A DNA stretch of 64,000 bases from Stackebrandtia albiflava (GTDB taxonomy: Bacteria > Actinomycetota > Actinomycetes > Mycobacteriales > Micromonosporaceae). This document shows positions 24,815 through 34,481 of this stretch, piece after piece. The position numbers and the translations under genes are program-made. Within the stretch, counting starts at the first letter, position 1; the number at the start of each line of letters is the position of its first letter. The stretch is taken from assembly GCF_007994225.1 (NCBI RefSeq), contig NZ_VLLL01000006.1, positions 434,001 to 498,000 of the forward strand, read 5' to 3'. The notes beneath the pieces were generated by a model. It was not told the DNA's origin. It did not search any database and saw only the letters and a program-made list of their open reading frames with translations.

Positions 24815-25657
24815 TCACTTGCGGTTGTAGAGCCGCATCGTCAGGGTGCCGAACACGACGATCAGGACCGCCGAGGCGATACCCGTCCACATGAGCTCGG
24901 CCGGGTCGAGGTTCCCGTTCATCAGGCCCCGCACCGACGCCGCGACGTGCGTGATCGGGTTGACCGACACGAAACCCTGCAACCAGCCCGGCATCGTCTC
25001 CGGCATCACCAGGATGTTGCTGAGGAACGTGCCCGGGAACAGCACCATCATGCTGACCCCCATCACGGACTTCTCGGAACGCAGCAGCAGCCCGAACATC
25101 GTCCACAGCCACGAGAACGCGAACGAGAACACCACCAGCACACCCACGCCCGCCAGGACGCCCAGGATCCCGCCTTCGGGCCGGAACCCCATGATGAGGC
25201 CCAGAACCAGGATCGTCACCGAGGCCATCGTGTACCGGAAGGCGTCACCCAGCAGGTAACCCACCATGGGCGCGGGACGCCAGATCGGCAGCGTCCGGAA
25301 CCGGTCGAACACGCCCTTCTCGATGTCGGTGTTGACGGCCAGCCCGGTGTACATGGTCGTCATGACGACGCTCATCACCAGGATGCCCGGCAACACGTAC
25401 GTCAGGTACTCCCCGGTGGAACCGGCGAGGGCACCACCCAGCAGGTACGTGAACATGAGCGTCATCATGATTGGGAACGCCGTCACGTCGAACAACTGCT
25501 CCGGCACGTGCTTGATCTTCAGCATCGCGCGCCAACCGAACGCCATCGACGCGGCCAGCGCGCTCGGGCGCGGCGGCGGTTCACCCTTCGCCAACACGGC
25601 GGACAGGCTCTCCGAGGCCGGGACGTAACCCGGTTCGGTCGCGGTCGTGGTGGTCAT
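24815..25657 (-). CDS. ABC-2 type transporter permease (DrrB-like)
   Basis: 280 residues with six hydrophobic segments. The ABC-2 signature region between segments includes [20 protein letters not shown] and [15 protein letters not shown], and the late [19 protein letters not shown] is typical for DrrB-type permeases. Together with the ATPase encoded just upstream it should form an exporter for drugs, lipids or another small molecule. GGAGGAG precedes the ATG, which overlaps the ATPase stop (ATGA). Confidence 0.9.
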   Translation of the reverse strand: MTTTTATEPGYVPASESLSAVLAKGEPPPRPSALAASMAFGWRAMLKIKHVPEQLFDVTAFPIMMTLMFTYLLGGALAGSTGEYLTYVLPGILVMSVVMTTMYTGLAVNTDIEKGVFDRFRTLPIWRPAPMVGYLLGDAFRYTMASVTILVLGLIMGFRPEGGILGVLAGVGVLVVFSFAFSWLWTMFGLLLRSEKSVMGVSMMVLFPGTFLSNILVMPETMPGWLQGFVSVNPITHVAASVRGLMNGNLDPAELMWTGIASAVLIVVFGTLTMRLYNRK

Positions 25658-26646
25658 CGTGACTCCTCCTGCGTCGTCGCCGGGCGATCCGTCAACGCCA
25701 TGAACACCTCGTCGAGGCTCGGCTGCCCCAGCGAGAAGTCGTCCACGGTGATTCCCGCGGCGGCCAGCTCGGTGAGCGCCTTCGCGGCCTGCTCGGCGGC
25801 ACCGGCGTCCGACACCGTCCCCGACAGCCGCGCCGTCAACGCGACCGGGTCGGGCTCCAACCGCACCTCCACCGACAGGATCTTGTTCAACAACTGCTCG
25901 GCCTCCGCTCGCCGGTCGGCGTGCCGGAGCCGCACGTGCACCGAACCGGCACCGACCGACGCCTTCAACTCGCCGGGGGTGCCCTCGGCGATGACCTTGC
26001 CGTGGTCGATGACCGCGATACGGGACGCCAGGTGGTCCGCCTCGTCCAGGTACTGCGTCGTCAACAGGACCGTGGTGCCCTGGCCGACGATGATCCGCAC
26101 GATGTCCCACACCTGGTTGCGGCTGCGCGGGTCCAGCCCGGTCGTCGGCTCGTCCAGGAACAACACCTGCGGCGTCTTGATGATGCTCGCGGCGATGTCC
26201 AGACGGCGCCGCATACCGCCGGAGTACTTCTTGACCTGCCGCCCGGCGGCCTCGGTCAGCCCGAACGCCTCCAGCAGCTCGGCGGCACGCGCCCGCGCCG
26301 CCGGTTTGCGGTGCCCGACGAGCCGCGCCAGCAGGGTCAGGTTCTCCGCGCCGGTCAGGTCCTCGTCGACCGAGGCGTACTGGCCCGTCATCGACACCTT
26401 GCCGCGCACCTTGTCGGCCTCACCGACGATGTCGTGCCCGAACACGGTCGCGGTGCCGCCGTCGGGACGCAACAGCGTCGCCAGCATCTTCACGGCCGTC
26501 GTCTTGCCCGCCCCGTTGGGGCCGAGCACGCCGTACACCGTGCCGGCCGGGACGGCCAGGTCGATGCCGTCCACGGCGCGGTTGTCGCCGAAAGTCTTGA
26601 CCAGGCCGGTCGCCTCGATGGCCAGGCCGGTCGGTTCAGAAACCAT
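25654..26646 (-). CDS. ABC transporter ATP-binding protein (DrrA-like)
   Basis: 330 residues, the DrrA length. Walker A is GPNGAGKTT at about residues 41-49, the ABC signature [10 protein letters not shown] at about 137-146, Walker [14 protein letters not shown] at about 157-169 and the switch His in [11 protein letters not shown]. The C-terminal extension (about 230-330; [16 protein letters not shown]) is the domain that distinguishes DrrA-type ATPases. AGGGG lies before the chosen ATG; longer starts upstream are possible. Operon with the permease. Confidence 0.93.
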   Translation of the reverse strand: MVSEPTGLAIEATGLVKTFGDNRAVDGIDLAVPAGTVYGVLGPNGAGKTTAVKMLATLLRPDGGTATVFGHDIVGEADKVRGKVSMTGQYASVDEDLTGAENLTLLARLVGHRKPAARARAAELLEAFGLTEAAGRQVKKYSGGMRRRLDIAASIIKTPQVLFLDEPTTGLDPRSRNQVWDIVRIIVGQGTTVLLTTQYLDEADHLASRIAVIDHGKVIAEGTPGELKASVGAGSVHVRLRHADRRAEAEQLLNKILSVEVRLEPDPVALTARLSGTVSDAGAAEQAAKALTELAAAGITVDDFSLGQPSLDEVFMALTDRPATTQEESR

Positions 26647-26871
26647 CACATTCCCCTGTTGATCGTTTACCACCGACATCACGGCAGCGTATGCCGACGG
26701 CTCGGGTGACCGCATCGGTCGTGAGCGGTGGCCGCCGGCTACGTCACACGGAGTACGACGCGGCGACGGCACACCGTCGACGCGACCATACGACCCCGGT
26801 GTGACAGAACGCTCGGACTCGACGGCGGATTTCCGCTGGCGTGGCGGGCTCCGCCGCGCCAGGGTGTACAC

Positions 26872-27825
26872 GTGTCCGAATCCCCCTCGGCCGGGACGCC
26901 CCGGTCCTCCACGCTACTTCCATTCCTGGCGCTGTGCTTCACCGTCGTGATGTGGGCCTCGGCGTTCGTCGCGATCCGCTACGTCGGTGCCGAGTTCACG
27001 GCCGGGCCGCTGTCACTGGGGCGGCTGGCGGTGGCGGCGGTGCTGTTGGGCGGCATGGTGCTGTGGCAGAGCCGCCGCGCCCCCGCCACGGACACGGCGG
27101 CGCGCGCCCTGCCGCGCGGACGCGCGTGGGGTTGGTTGCTGCTGTGTGGCGTGTCGTGGTTCGGCGTGTACAACGTCGCCCTCAACGAGGCGGAACGCCG
27201 TATCGACGCCGGAACCGCGTCGATGCTGGTCAACATCGGCCCGATCCTGATCGCACTGCTCGCCGGATGGCTGCTCGCGGAGGGTTTCCCGCGTGCCCTG
27301 CTGCTGGGTGGCGGTGTGGCCTTCATCGGTGTCGTCGTGATCGGCGTGGGCGGCGCCCCCGGCGGGGCCACCGACCCGCTGGGTGTGGTGCTCGCGCTGG
27401 TCGCGGCGGTCTGTTACGCGATCGGAGTGGTGAGCCAGAAGCGGTTGCTGGGGACGGTGTCGGGACTGCGGGTCACGTTCCTGGCGTGTGTGGTCGGCAT
27501 GGTGGCGTGCCTGCCGTTCCTGCCCGCGCTGTGGTCGGAGCTGGCCGCCGCGTCCCCGGCGGCGGTGTGGTGGCTCGTGTACCTGGGTGTCGGCCCGACC
27601 GCGTTGGCGTTCAGCACGTGGGCGTACGCGCTGGCCCGGACCAGCGCGGGGCGGACGGGCGCGACGACGTACCTCGTGCCGCCGGTGGTGGTCCTGTTGG
27701 CGTGGCTGCTGCTGGGCGAGGTCCCGGCGTGGACCGCGGTCGCCGGCGGTGTCGTGTGCCTGGCCGGTGTGGCGTTGACGAGGCGGCGGGCACGGGTACC
27801 GGGCCCGGTGACGGCGACCCGGTGA
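26872..27825 (+). CDS. EamA/DMT family transporter
   Basis: 317 residues with ten hydrophobic segments in two EamA repeats: the first opens [19 protein letters not shown] and the second follows [19 protein letters not shown]. The last helix pair has [18 protein letters not shown], the common end motif. It probably exports a metabolite or amino acid. The GTG at 26872 is chosen since it gives the usual N-terminus and AGGG lies ahead; longer frames lack signals. Divergent to the ABC operon. Confidence 0.88.
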   Translation: MSESPSAGTPRSSTLLPFLALCFTVVMWASAFVAIRYVGAEFTAGPLSLGRLAVAAVLLGGMVLWQSRRAPATDTAARALPRGRAWGWLLLCGVSWFGVYNVALNEAERRIDAGTASMLVNIGPILIALLAGWLLAEGFPRALLLGGGVAFIGVVVIGVGGAPGGATDPLGVVLALVAAVCYAIGVVSQKRLLGTVSGLRVTFLACVVGMVACLPFLPALWSELAAASPAAVWWLVYLGVGPTALAFSTWAYALARTSAGRTGATTYLVPPVVVLLAWLLLGEVPAWTAVAGGVVCLAGVALTRRRARVPGPVTATR

Positions 27826-27862
27826 CGACCGGCGAATCGGCCTCGGCTCGCGCCGCCGGTCG
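27826..27862. terminator. hairpin after the EamA gene
   Basis: CGACCGGCG and CGCCGGTCG are perfect arms starting at the stop codon of the EamA gene and lying between convergent genes. Confidence 0.55.
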
Positions 27863-27964
27863 ACTTCCGCAGGACGCAGCCGCCTTGACCGACCCACGGG
27901 CGCGAATCAGGCTCACCGGGCGAGGCCATTGTCGCGGCCGACCGCCCGGCAAGCCGATTACACG

Positions 27965-28609
27965 TCAACCCGTCTGGGCGCTGCCCTCGGTGCCGCGCAG
28001 GCGATCCGCGATCTCGGTCAACGCGTCGATCTCGCTCTGCTGGCCGCTCACCATCGCGTCGGCGAGCCAGCGGACCTCCTCGTCCTCGGTGAGTTCGAGG
28101 ACACCCTCGGCCATGTGCACACCGCCGACGTGGTGGTTGATCATCAGTTCGCAGAACAGCAGGTCGGCCTCCAGGCCGGTCAGCGAGTACAGCTCCGTCA
28201 ACTCGTCCTGCGTCGCCATGCCCGGCATGATCCGGCCGTCCTTCGCCCAGGAACCCATGTCCATCGGCATGGTCATCCACTGCATCGGTTCGTCCGTGGA
28301 GGACTGCGGCAGGTTCCAGTCGCGCAGCCAGGTACGCATGACACCGATCTGTCCCTGCTGGGTCAGGCCGATGTCGTAGGCGATGGTCCGCAACGCCTCG
28401 TCGCCGCCGTTGTCGTACAGGTACATCGACATCGCGACGGCCTGACCGTGGTGCAGGGACATGTCCCACGCGAAACCCGCCTCGGGCGAGTCCGCGCCCG
28501 GCGGGTTCTCCCGGGTCGACATCACGCCCACCGACAGGCCCAGCGCCACCGCCACGAGTGCCGCCATCACCACCGACAGGATCGGCCGTGCCGAGATCGC
28601 CCGCCGCAT
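27965..28609 (-). CDS. DUF305 domain protein, exported
   Basis: 214 residues. One N-terminal membrane or signal segment (about 8-30) is followed by DUF305 (about 42-200). The typical His/Met-rich motifs are WDMSLHHGQAVAMSM, MTMPMDMG and LMINHHVGGVHMAEGVL. DUF305 proteins are ferritin-like helical bundles with metal-binding His and Met and are often found with copper genes. The start lies two bases after the DUF3105 stop; a GTG six bases earlier would overlap it. Cotranscribed with the DUF3105 gene. Confidence 0.88.
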   Translation of the reverse strand: MRRAISARPILSVVMAALVAVALGLSVGVMSTRENPPGADSPEAGFAWDMSLHHGQAVAMSMYLYDNGGDEALRTIAYDIGLTQQGQIGVMRTWLRDWNLPQSSTDEPMQWMTMPMDMGSWAKDGRIMPGMATQDELTELYSLTGLEADLLFCELMINHHVGGVHMAEGVLELTEDEEVRWLADAMVSGQQSEIDALTEIADRLRGTEGSAQTG

Positions 28610-28611
28610 CG

Positions 28612-29526
28612 TCACATCCCCGGCGCGAGCACCGGAGTGGTGCCGGTCGCGGTGACGCCACGCGAGCACGTCGCGTTGGGCTCCTGGCTCGCCGTCAGGC
28701 GGTACTTCGCGATGAACTGGTCGATGCGCTCGTCGTTGGCCGACTCCAACTGGAGCTGGTAGCCCCAGGCGGTCAGGATCACCGGCGCGGGCTGGTCAGG
28801 GTAGGGGCTCATGAACGTGTAGTCCTGGCCGGTCGTCTTGCCCGCGAGGCGTTCCACCTGCTCGGCGGGCAGATCCGGCTGGTAGGTGATCCAGATCGCG
28901 CCGTGCTCGAGGCTGTGCACCGCGTGCTCGTTGGGGATCTGCTCGTCGTAGACGACACCCGTGCACAGCTGCCACGCGACGTTGTGGTTGCCGCCGGCGG
29001 GCGGCGTGAGGGCGTACTGCACCGAGCCCTCGACGTGGTCGCGCTGGGTGACCCAGTCGGCGCCCTCCTCGAAGTAGTCCACCGAGCCCTCGATCGTGAC
29101 GTCCGGGTCGGTGACGCTCTGCTCCGGCAGGGTCAGCACCGGGATCGCGATCAACGCGCCGACCACCAGCACCAGGGCGCTCACTGTGAGGATCATGCCC
29201 CACGGTAGCGACTTCTTCGGCGCCGCGACCGGTTTGCGGCCCTTCTTGGGGTTGCGTCCACCGGGGCGGTTGGCGGCGGCCTTGCTGCCGGGCCGGGACC
29301 CGGCGGCACCGGCGCGGGGGGTCTTGGGCTTGGCGCCGACGGGTTTGGTGTCGGTCTTCTCGGCGGGGGCGTTCGCGGTGTCGGCGGCCTCGGTCTCGTC
29401 CGTCGCGTCGGCGGTCGCGGTGTCGGCGTCGGTGTCCTCGACGGTCGCGGCGGCTTTCGGCTCGGTCCGGGCGGTTTTCGGCGGGCCGGATCGACCGGGA
29501 CGCTGATTGGACTTCTTCTTCGCCAT
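28612..29526 (-). CDS. DUF3105 domain protein with a long disordered cytoplasmic arm
   Basis: 304 residues. Residues 1-115 are low-complexity Lys/Ala/Thr/Asp (KPKTPRAGAAGSR and similar). One membrane segment lies at about 122-145. The extracytoplasmic DUF3105 domain (about 165-300) includes GGNHNVAWQLCTGVVY, HSLEHGAIWITY and the conserved C-terminal Cys (ATCSRGV). The cytoplasmic arm is far longer than usual. DUF3105 is frequently coupled to DUF305, as here. The gene is divergent to blaI, and palindromic operators lie in the shared upstream region. Confidence 0.85.
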   Translation of the reverse strand: MAKKKSNQRPGRSGPPKTARTEPKAAATVEDTDADTATADATDETEAADTANAPAEKTDTKPVGAKPKTPRAGAAGSRPGSKAAANRPGGRNPKKGRKPVAAPKKSLPWGMILTVSALVLVVGALIAIPVLTLPEQSVTDPDVTIEGSVDYFEEGADWVTQRDHVEGSVQYALTPPAGGNHNVAWQLCTGVVYDEQIPNEHAVHSLEHGAIWITYQPDLPAEQVERLAGKTTGQDYTFMSPYPDQPAPVILTAWGYQLQLESANDERIDQFIAKYRLTASQEPNATCSRGVTATGTTPVLAPGM

Positions 29527-29569
29527 TGCGCGGTGCCTCACGAGGGGGATGGGGGTTGTCAACGACTCA

Positions 29570-29590
29570 ACTACTAAGCACGATAGTAGT
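29570..29590. promoter_or_regulatory. BlaI-type operator, full palindrome
   Basis: ACTACTA and TAGTAGT are inverted arms separated by seven bases, the TACTA...TAGTA pattern of BlaI/MecI operators. It lies between the divergent DUF3105 and blaI genes. Confidence 0.7.
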
Positions 29591-29638
29591 CGATGACATT
29601 CTCAGCGGATCGACCACGATCCATCCGAAAACACTGCT

Positions 29639-29652
29639 GGCGATAGTAGTCG
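29639..29652. promoter_or_regulatory. BlaI-type operator, second half-site
   Basis: GGCGATAGTAGTCG repeats the right arm of the full operator (CACGATAGTAGTCG at 29579) 60 bases away. It lies just ahead of TAAGAT (29664-29669), a likely -10 of blaI. Confidence 0.55.
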
Positions 29653-29703
29653 CCGACCAGGGCTAAGATCAACGCTCGCTATCTACCGGGGGTAACGAAC
29701 ATC

Positions 29704-30069
29704 ATGCGCCGGTTCGGCGAACTCGAACAGCAGATCATGGACACCGCGTGGGCGGCCGACCGGCCGCTCACGGTCAGACAGATGCTCCAGTGCGTGGACC
29801 GCGATCCACCACCGGCCTACACCACCGTCATGACGGTCATGGACAACCTCCACCGCAAGGGCTTCCTGGTGCGGTGCCGACAGGGCCGCGCCTGGTCCTA
29901 CCGGCCCGCCGAGAGCCGCGCCGACCACGACGCCCGGCTGATGGCCGAAGTGCTCGGCTCCTCCGCCGACCCCGCCGCCACCCTGCTGCGGTTCGTGGGC
30001 CGGATGTCACCCGAGGAGCTGAACCGGCTCCGGGCGCTCATGCCCGAACCGCCCGGAGGTGGACGGTGA
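29704..30069 (+). CDS. blaI: BlaI/MecI/CopY family repressor
   Basis: 121 residues, the normal size. The winged-helix region runs FGELEQQIMDTAWAADRP, then LTVRQMLQCV and PPAYTTVMTVMDNLHRKGFL, a textbook BlaI DNA-binding domain. The C-terminal dimerisation part is short. It should bind the TACTA/TAGTA operators upstream and repress both itself and the divergent DUF3105-DUF305 operon. Release would be by proteolysis through the M56 protease encoded next. GTGA overlap couples the two genes. Confidence 0.92.
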   Translation: MRRFGELEQQIMDTAWAADRPLTVRQMLQCVDRDPPPAYTTVMTVMDNLHRKGFLVRCRQGRAWSYRPAESRADHDARLMAEVLGSSADPAATLLRFVGRMSPEELNRLRALMPEPPGGGR

Positions 30070-31004
30070 ACGTCGCACCCCTGCTCATCGCGTACGCGGG
30101 ACTGCTCACCTTCGCCGGACCCGTCCTGCTCCGCCGCGCCCGATGGACCGACAAGGCGCCCCGGCTCGCCCTGGCGACCTGGTTCAGCCTCGCCGGTTCG
30201 GCGGTGGCCGCCGCCGTGCTGTCCGGGGTCGTCCTCGTCGTCCCCTACCACCCGGTCGGCGGCGGACTCCCCGGCTTCCTGCGGAGCTGCCTCGCCGCCC
30301 TGGACCACCAGTGGGGACCCACCGGCGCGCGCCTCGTCGCGACCACCGCGCTCCTGGTCACCGCCGTCACCGCTGCCCGGCTCGCCTACGCGGCGGTCGT
30401 CGTGCTCAGCCGGCAGCACCGGACCCGCCGCGCGCACCTCGACGGGATCCGGCTGCGCGCCCGCCCCGACCGGCGGACCGGGACGCTGCTGCTCGACCGG
30501 GCCACACCGGCGGCCTGGTGCCTGCCCGGCGACGGCGGCACCGTCGTCGTCACCACCGGTGCCCTCCGGGCCGTCGACGCCGCCGGGCTCGCCGCCGTCC
30601 TCGCCCACGAACGCGCCCACCTCGCGGGGCGGCACCACGTGTTGACCGACCTCGCCCGGGTGCTGCGCCGCGCATTCCCGGGGCTTCCGCTGTTCGCGCA
30701 ACTGCCCGCGCAGGTGGACCGGCTGGTGGAACTGCGCGCCGACGACGTGGCCGCCGGGCGGTCCTCCCGGCGCGGCGTCGCGACCGCCCTGCTGGCGCTC
30801 GCCCTGTCGGGTGCCCCGCGCGCCGCGCTCGCCGCCTCCGGCGGCGACACCGTCCGCCGGGTGGAAAGGCTGCTGGCGGCACCGGAACGCCTCACCGGCC
30901 TCGCCCGGGGCGGCGTGGTCACCGGTAACGCCGCGTCACTGCTGTTGCCGGTGATGCTGGCCGCCGTACCGGCGTTCACCGTCGCGCAACTGTGCTGCCG
31001 GTGA
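30066..31004 (+). CDS. M56 family membrane metallopeptidase (BlaR1-like)
   Basis: 312 residues. Four hydrophobic segments (about 5-25, 38-60, 95-120, 285-305) flank a cytoplasmic zinc protease domain with HERAHLAGRHH at about residues 182-192 and a downstream ELRADDVA at about 228. It lacks the penicillin-binding sensor domain of BlaR1, like the short M56 proteins of actinobacteria. It probably cleaves the adjacent BlaI-type repressor on a membrane or envelope signal. GTG start overlaps the blaI stop. Confidence 0.88.
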   Translation: MNVAPLLIAYAGLLTFAGPVLLRRARWTDKAPRLALATWFSLAGSAVAAAVLSGVVLVVPYHPVGGGLPGFLRSCLAALDHQWGPTGARLVATTALLVTAVTAARLAYAAVVVLSRQHRTRRAHLDGIRLRARPDRRTGTLLLDRATPAAWCLPGDGGTVVVTTGALRAVDAAGLAAVLAHERAHLAGRHHVLTDLARVLRRAFPGLPLFAQLPAQVDRLVELRADDVAAGRSSRRGVATALLALALSGAPRAALAASGGDTVRRVERLLAAPERLTGLARGGVVTGNAASLLLPVMLAAVPAFTVAQLCCR

Positions 31005-31226
31005 GCGGCGACGGGGTCCCGGTCGTCGTCTCTCGCCCGCCTTCCGGCTCCGGTGGCGGTCGGTCGTTCACCGGGATGCCGTCGTCCAGCCGGGCGCCGA
31101 CGGTGACCGGGTTACGGGCGGCCTCTCGTTCGGGCGATGGGCAGCCGTGTTCCGGGCGATCCCTCGTCCAGGCGGGTGCCGACTGTCGGACCACACGGAC
31201 ACCGGCGATCGACCGTCCACACGGGA

Positions 31227-31337
31227 TTATCCACAACCCCGCCCGTGTCCACAACCCTCCGCCGCGGTGCTCGACGGCGGAGGGTCGCCGCTCCTAGGCT
31301 CGACGCCATGGGGAGGAGGAGTGGCGGCCCCCGAGCC
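31227..31337 (+). promoter_or_regulatory. dual-nonamer leaderless promoter module, copy B
   Basis: Box 1 TTATCCACA (31227-31235), box 2 GTGTCCACA (31245-31253), -35 TCGACG (31271-31276), an 18-bp spacer, -10 TAGGCT (31295-31300), CGACGCC and ATG 31308. The ATG frame encodes 26 residues (to 31388); a GTG frame from 31321 encodes 43. The preceding part of the gap (31005-31226) holds no gene. Confidence 0.75.
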
Positions 31338-31452
31338 CGGGGCGGCGTTGATCACGTCCTCGGATCCCCGCCCGTACCCCCTACGTGACGCCGCCGATCC
31401 CGCTGGCCTACAGTACCGGTTGTATTTTGCAATCACTCTGAAGGAGTCGTAA
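31321..31452 (+). CDS. possible 43-residue leader ORF of the downstream reductase gene
   Basis: A GTG start preceded by GGGAGGAGGA inside promoter module B opens a 43-codon frame whose TAA directly abuts the GTG of the next gene. The last codons (LKES) contain the AAGGAG ribosome site of that gene. The peptide (MAAPEPGAALITSS at its start) resembles no known family. It could be a translated leader or a chance frame. Confidence 0.3.
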   Translation: MAAPEPGAALITSSDPRPYPLRDAADPAGLQYRLYFAITLKES

Positions 31453-32100
31453 GTGGGCCAGGTACGCGTCGATCTGAACATCTCCCTCGACGGCTATGCG
31501 ACCACCACCGACCAGACCCCGCAGGACCCGATCGGCCAGGACTGGGGACGCCTGCAGGCCGCCTACCTCGCGACCCGCACGATGCGTGAACGCGTGTTCG
31601 GCGAATCCGGCGAGGGCACCACGGACCTCGACGACGACTTCGCCGCGGCCTACTTCGAAGGCGTGGGCGCCGAGATCATGGGCGCGGGCATGTTCGGCCT
31701 GCACCTCCACCCCGACGACCCCGACTGGCAGGGCTGGTGGGGCCCCGAACCGCCGTTCGGTATCCCGGTCTTCGTGCTCACCCACGAGCGGCGGCCCACC
31801 CTGACCATGGAGGGCGGCACCACGTTCCACTTCGTCCAGACCTCCTTGGAGGAGACCCTCGCCCGCGCGAAGGAGACGGCGGGCGACCTCGACGTCCGTA
31901 TCGGCGGCGGAGCCAGGGTCGTACGGGCCTACCTGGCGGCGGGCCTCGTCGACCGGCTCCACGTCGGCATCACCCCCATCCTGCTCGGCCGCGGCCGGAA
32001 CCTCTGGGAGGACCTGCGCGGACTCGAACAGGACTACGAGGTCACCAGCGAGGTCGCCCCGAGCGGAACCATCCACGTGACCTTCACCCGCCGCACCTGA
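31453..32100 (+). CDS. dihydrofolate reductase family protein
   Basis: 215 residues. It opens VRVDLNISLDGYATTTDQ, the RibD_C/DHFR-fold start, and carries a second core motif VRAYLAAGLVDRLHVGITPILLGRG split over the C-terminal part. It probably uses NADPH on an unknown substrate. AAGGAG lies eight bases before the GTG. Just upstream, TACAGTACCGGTTGTA is nearly palindromic and lies in a locally AT-rich patch, which suggests an operator. Terminator at 32115. Confidence 0.86.
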   Translation: MGQVRVDLNISLDGYATTTDQTPQDPIGQDWGRLQAAYLATRTMRERVFGESGEGTTDLDDDFAAAYFEGVGAEIMGAGMFGLHLHPDDPDWQGWWGPEPPFGIPVFVLTHERRPTLTMEGGTTFHFVQTSLEETLARAKETAGDLDVRIGGGARVVRAYLAAGLVDRLHVGITPILLGRGRNLWEDLRGLEQDYEVTSEVAPSGTIHVTFTRRT

Positions 32101-32114
32101 CCCCGCACGACCCG

Positions 32115-32143
32115 GAGCGGCGGCCCCGACCGGGCCGCCGCTC
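32115..32143. terminator. bidirectional terminator
   Basis: A 12-bp perfect stem GAGCGGCGGCCC / GGGCCGCCGCTC lies between convergent genes, 15 bases after the reductase stop and 6 bases beyond the stop of the opposite gene. Confidence 0.8.
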
Positions 32144-32149
32144 AGCCGT

Positions 32150-33196
32150 CTACCGCCGAACCGCCACCCCGTCGCACTCGGCGCAGACGCGCCTGCGCCG
32201 CCGGTACGCCACGGTCGCCGTCAGCAGCGCCGCACCCCACACCGGCCACAGTGTCTCCGGCAGGGTCGCCGCCATGTCCTCGACGGACACCCCCATCACC
32301 ACCACCACCCTGATGTACATGAACCCTGCCGCCGTCACCAGCACCGACACGAACGTGGCGGGCACGACCGCGAGCATCGGCGGCACCCGCCTGCCCGCCA
32401 ACCCGACCATCCAGCGTGGGAACACCTCACCCCACCGTTGCACCAGGCCCAACGTCAGGACGGCGCCCCCGGCGCCGAGGGTGGCCAACAGCGCACCCGC
32501 CAGCCACACCCCCTCCCGCTGCCCATCGGCGAAGTCGACGGGGTCCATCCCCAACGGGAACCCCAACGCCCAGAGCCACCGGGTCGCGCCGTACACCAAC
32601 GGAACCACGACCGCCACCGCCACCGCGACCCGGCTGAGCCGCGCGATCCGGGCGGAATCCGCCCGGCGTCCGCATCCCCGGCATCCGGTCCCCGTCTCCC
32701 GGGCGTACCGCACTGTGGTGACGGCGACACCCGCGCCGATGAGCGTCAGAAGCAACAGGTTCACGCGCGGCCAGGTGTACAGCTCGGCGAAGCCCGCGTC
32801 GGGCGGCCACCCGAAGAACGTCTTACCGACCGCGAGGATCGGCGTGTACGCGACCACGATCAGCGGCCGGAAGTCCTGGATCACGACGGTGAGTCCCGCC
32901 GACAGCACCGCCCCCGCCGATATCAACGCCCACCGCGGCCGCCATCGCCGCAGCAGCCCCACACAGGTCAACGCCGCCGCCGCGCCGACGACGGCGGTCC
33001 ACGGCCCCGCCACCTCCGGGGTGGCCCACCCCAGCAGCGATGCCACGATCGCGTTCTCTCCCTCGTCGACCATCTCCGGGTCCCCGGTCCCGAACGGGAA
33101 CCCCGGCATCCCGAACGTCCATCCCAATCCCGCCACCGCGTACAACAGGCACGCGGCGACGGTGACGTGACCGATCCATCGTCTCTGGTGTCTCAT
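32150..33196 (-). CDS. polytopic membrane protein of unknown function
   Basis: 348 residues with about nine hydrophobic segments. A cytoplasmic or loop segment carries GCRGCG at about residue 180, and the C-terminus carries CAEC, so two possible zinc sites exist. Conserved-looking loops include GMPGFPFGTGDPEM and GFPLGMDPVDF, which repeat a similar pattern (GxPxG-DP) and hint at an internal duplication. No family recognised. The start chosen (MRHQRR) is six bases after CAGGCT. Confidence 0.7.
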   Translation of the reverse strand: MRHQRRWIGHVTVAACLLYAVAGLGWTFGMPGFPFGTGDPEMVDEGENAIVASLLGWATPEVAGPWTAVVGAAAALTCVGLLRRWRPRWALISAGAVLSAGLTVVIQDFRPLIVVAYTPILAVGKTFFGWPPDAGFAELYTWPRVNLLLLTLIGAGVAVTTVRYARETGTGCRGCGRRADSARIARLSRVAVAVAVVVPLVYGATRWLWALGFPLGMDPVDFADGQREGVWLAGALLATLGAGGAVLTLGLVQRWGEVFPRWMVGLAGRRVPPMLAVVPATFVSVLVTAAGFMYIRVVVVMGVSVEDMAATLPETLWPVWGAALLTATVAYRRRRRVCAECDGVAVRR

Positions 33197-33311
33197 GTGT
33201 CCAGCCTGCGTGCCGGAACGAGAGGCGTCGATGTGCCGTCCGGGGGAACGTGCCGCCGCAGCGCGGTCACCATGTGCCGTTCGGCATATCGGAGACGCGC
33301 CGGCACGCGCA

Positions 33312-33323
33312 TAGGCTGATCGC
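33312..33323 (+). promoter_or_regulatory. -10 box of a leaderless promoter
   Basis: TAGGCT (33312-33317) followed by GATCGC and the ATG at 33324; no Shine-Dalgarno. Confidence 0.6.
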
Positions 33324-34481
33324 ATGACGAGTCGGCGGTTGTTCGTGGTGGCGGGCGTCGCCGCCCTGACCGCCGGCGCCGTCCTGCTGCCGTCACGGCC
33401 GCTCGACTACATGGTCACGCCGGTGCTGGGTTGTCTCGGGCTGGCGGCGCTGTTGTGGTGGTGGCCGTCCCGTCGTCGCCTGACGGCTCCGGTCGTCTGC
33501 GCCGCCGGCGTGATGTCGCTGCTGGTGACGCTTCACCTGGTGGCGGGGCCACGGCCCGGATCGCAGCCGGTGGTGCCGACGACGCTGTGGATGATGCTGG
33601 AACCGCTCGTGTTGACGGTGACGGTGTACCTCGCGGTGCGCTGGTCACCACCGCGACCCGCCGTGGCGGCCGCGGTACTGGCGGCGGCGGGCACGGGCGT
33701 CCAGGTCCACCGGTTCCCGGTCTTCTCCCCGTGGTGGGAGGGTGTCGCTGGCAGCCTGTTGTGGACGCTTCCCGCGTTGGCCGCGGCGGCCGCCGGGTGG
33801 TATCTGCGGGACCTGTCGCGTCGCCGTGCCGCGGCCGTGGAGGAGGCCCGGCGGGTGCAGCGGTGGGACCTCGCCGCCGACCTTCACGACTTCGTCGCCC
33901 ACGACGTGAGCGAGATCGTCGCGCAGGCCCAGGCGGCGCGGGAGGTGCTGGCCCTGGAGCCGCCGGCGGCGGCGGTCCTGGAGCGGATCGAGACCGCGGG
34001 CCTGCGCGCACTGACCTCGATGGACAGTATGGTCGGTGTGCTGCGGGGGCGGGACGGGCCGTCGGCGACGCCTTCCGGAGGGGTCGCGGACATCCCCGCG
34101 CTCGTGGAACGGTTCGGGGCGGCCGGCAGGACGGCCGCCAGGCTGAAACCGGAGGTGCCGCCACAGGTTCCCCGGGAGGTCGGGAACGTCGCGTACCGGG
34201 TGGTGGTGGAGGCGTTGACGAACGTGCGGCGTCACGCCCCGGGCGCCCGGACCGTCACGGTCGGGCTCACGGTGGTGGCCGACCGGTTGCGCACGACCGT
34301 CACCGACGACGGTGGTGGCCGACCGGAGGCGGCGCGTTCGTCGGGCCTGGGGCTGGCGGGCCTGACCGAACGGGTCGAGTCGGTGGGCGGGGAGTTGACC
34401 GCCGGCCCGTACCGGGGCGGATGGCGGGTGGTGGCGTCGTTGCCGTGCGGCAAGGGTGCGGTGAGGGGAGGCGGGTCGTGA
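33324..34481 (+). CDS. sensor histidine kinase (HisKA_3 family)
   Basis: 385 residues. Five hydrophobic segments in residues 5-165 are followed by the phospho-acceptor helix [17 protein letters not shown] (His at about 190). The ATP domain has an N box [17 protein letters not shown] and a G box [13 protein letters not shown] NarL-type sensor, probably reading the envelope state. Leaderless start after TAGGCT. The stop overlaps the GTG of its response regulator (GTGA). Not closely similar to the kinase at 4276. Confidence 0.92.
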   Translation: MTSRRLFVVAGVAALTAGAVLLPSRPLDYMVTPVLGCLGLAALLWWWPSRRRLTAPVVCAAGVMSLLVTLHLVAGPRPGSQPVVPTTLWMMLEPLVLTVTVYLAVRWSPPRPAVAAAVLAAAGTGVQVHRFPVFSPWWEGVAGSLLWTLPALAAAAAGWYLRDLSRRRAAAVEEARRVQRWDLAADLHDFVAHDVSEIVAQAQAAREVLALEPPAAAVLERIETAGLRALTSMDSMVGVLRGRDGPSATPSGGVADIPALVERFGAAGRTAARLKPEVPPQVPREVGNVAYRVVVEALTNVRRHAPGARTVTVGLTVVADRLRTTVTDDGGGRPEAARSSGLGLAGLTERVESVGGELTAGPYRGGWRVVASLPCGKGAVRGGGS

